This document shows, one piece after another, positions 63,807-64,000 of a stretch of DNA of 64,000 nucleotides (positions are counted from its first letter, which is position 1; the number at the start of each line of letters is the position of its first letter). The notes beneath the pieces are model-generated. The model searched no databases. It was not told the origin of the DNA and saw nothing but the letters and a program-made list of their open reading frames with translations. The DNA lies in contig NZ_CP034444.1 in NCBI RefSeq assembly GCF_003952385.1, forward strand, positions 434,001 through 498,000. Direction: 5' to 3'. Origin of the DNA: Mesorhizobium sp. M1D.F.Ca.ET.043.01.1.1. GTDB lineage: Bacteria; Pseudomonadota; Alphaproteobacteria; Rhizobiales; Rhizobiaceae. The translations under genes were made by a program, and so were the position numbers.

Positions 63807-64000
63807 CTACATGATGGTGCTCATCATCGGCAGGATTTCATAGCGGAAGCCGCGGCCTGAACGCGCAACCGGATCGCTGTCGGTGACGGCCCTCGCCTCG
63901 GCCTCGCTGCCGACGCGCAGGATCAACAGGCCCCAGGGCCCGGCGGGATCGGCGACCGGACCGGCGATCATCATCGTCCCGGCGCGAAGCTGGTCGCGCA
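63807..64000 (-). CDS. YciI-like (YCII domain) protein, C-terminal part (runs off the window)
   Basis: The last ~64 residues of a YCII-domain protein: RDQLRAGTMMIAGPVADPAG, then PWGLLILRVGSEAEARAVTD, SDPVARSGRGFRYEILPM and a stop at 63807. The small dimeric ferredoxin-like fold, GPWGLLI and the DPxxRSGxxxYEIxP block fit the YciI family, whose members are probable small-molecule enzymes. The N-terminus lies beyond base 64000. Confidence 0.8.
   Translation of the reverse strand, partial: RDQLRAGTMMIAGPVADPAGPWGLLILRVGSEAEARAVTDSDPVARSGRGFRYEILPMMSTIM

Overview
This 64-kb window is high-GC, gene-dense DNA from an alphaproteobacterium of the Rhizobiales, most likely Mesorhizobium or a close relative. 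Support comes from the groES-groEL operon under a CIRCE element, a phasin, a cobalamin riboswitch, the YnbA/YnbC/YnbD-type lipid genes, and several dispersed palindromic intergenic repeats. The genus is inferred from recognition, not computed.

Layout. (a) 1-13 kb: the N-terminal part of ileS, an accessory block (MipA/OmpV porin-like protein, phasin, small hypotheticals, a frameshifted CYTH-CHAD gene, an acid phosphatase-like phosphoesterase, a class III cyclase with TPRs, HdeD), then ribF and a HAD phosphatase. (b) 12-21.6 kb: two TadE/TadG-like surface proteins, NTF2-like, SDR and LysE proteins, a frameshifted dienelactone hydrolase, a DUF2189 membrane protein, a divergent GST/HxlR pair and a CAP-domain lipoprotein. 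(c) 21.6-28.7 kb: a PAS-PAS-GAF-GGDEF-EAL protein, an EmrAB-type drug pump with its MarR regulator, and RidA. (d) 28.9-34.9 kb: a tightly packed six-gene phospholipid operon resembling E. coli ynbA-D plus a PlsC-like acyltransferase. Together the genes could run acylation, CDP-DAG synthesis, head-group transfer, dephosphorylation and methylation. (e) 34.9-38.1 kb: a BtuFCD-type ABC importer behind a cobalamin riboswitch. (f) 38.1-45.2 kb: an RND efflux operon with a FAD monooxygenase gene between the adaptor and pump genes, followed by two small membrane or secreted proteins. (g) 45.2-50.0 kb: a winged-helix/TPR regulator, an AraC-GyrI regulator, an intact IS5-family element inserted in an intergenic palindrome, and a MarR-GNAT fusion. 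(h) 50.3-54.9 kb: MFS transporter, sugar-lactone-oxidase-like flavoprotein and PLP racemase/aldolase-like genes as one operon. A TetR gene diverges from them across a clear palindromic operator, and an SDR relic lies beyond it. (i) 54.9-64 kb: a divergent ATP-grasp/methyltransferase pair, groES-groEL, OsmC, GFA, AraC, LysE, an orphan hypothetical, a YkgJ-type cysteine-cluster protein and a partial YciI-like gene.

Three genes are broken: CYTH-CHAD and the dienelactone hydrolase each by a single-base frameshift, and the SDR by truncation. No tRNA, rRNA, CRISPR array, phage module or replication origin was seen. The most interesting unit is the ynb-like lipid operon. Its CDP-alcohol phosphotransferase carries Asn at two of the usual catalytic or metal-binding Asp positions.
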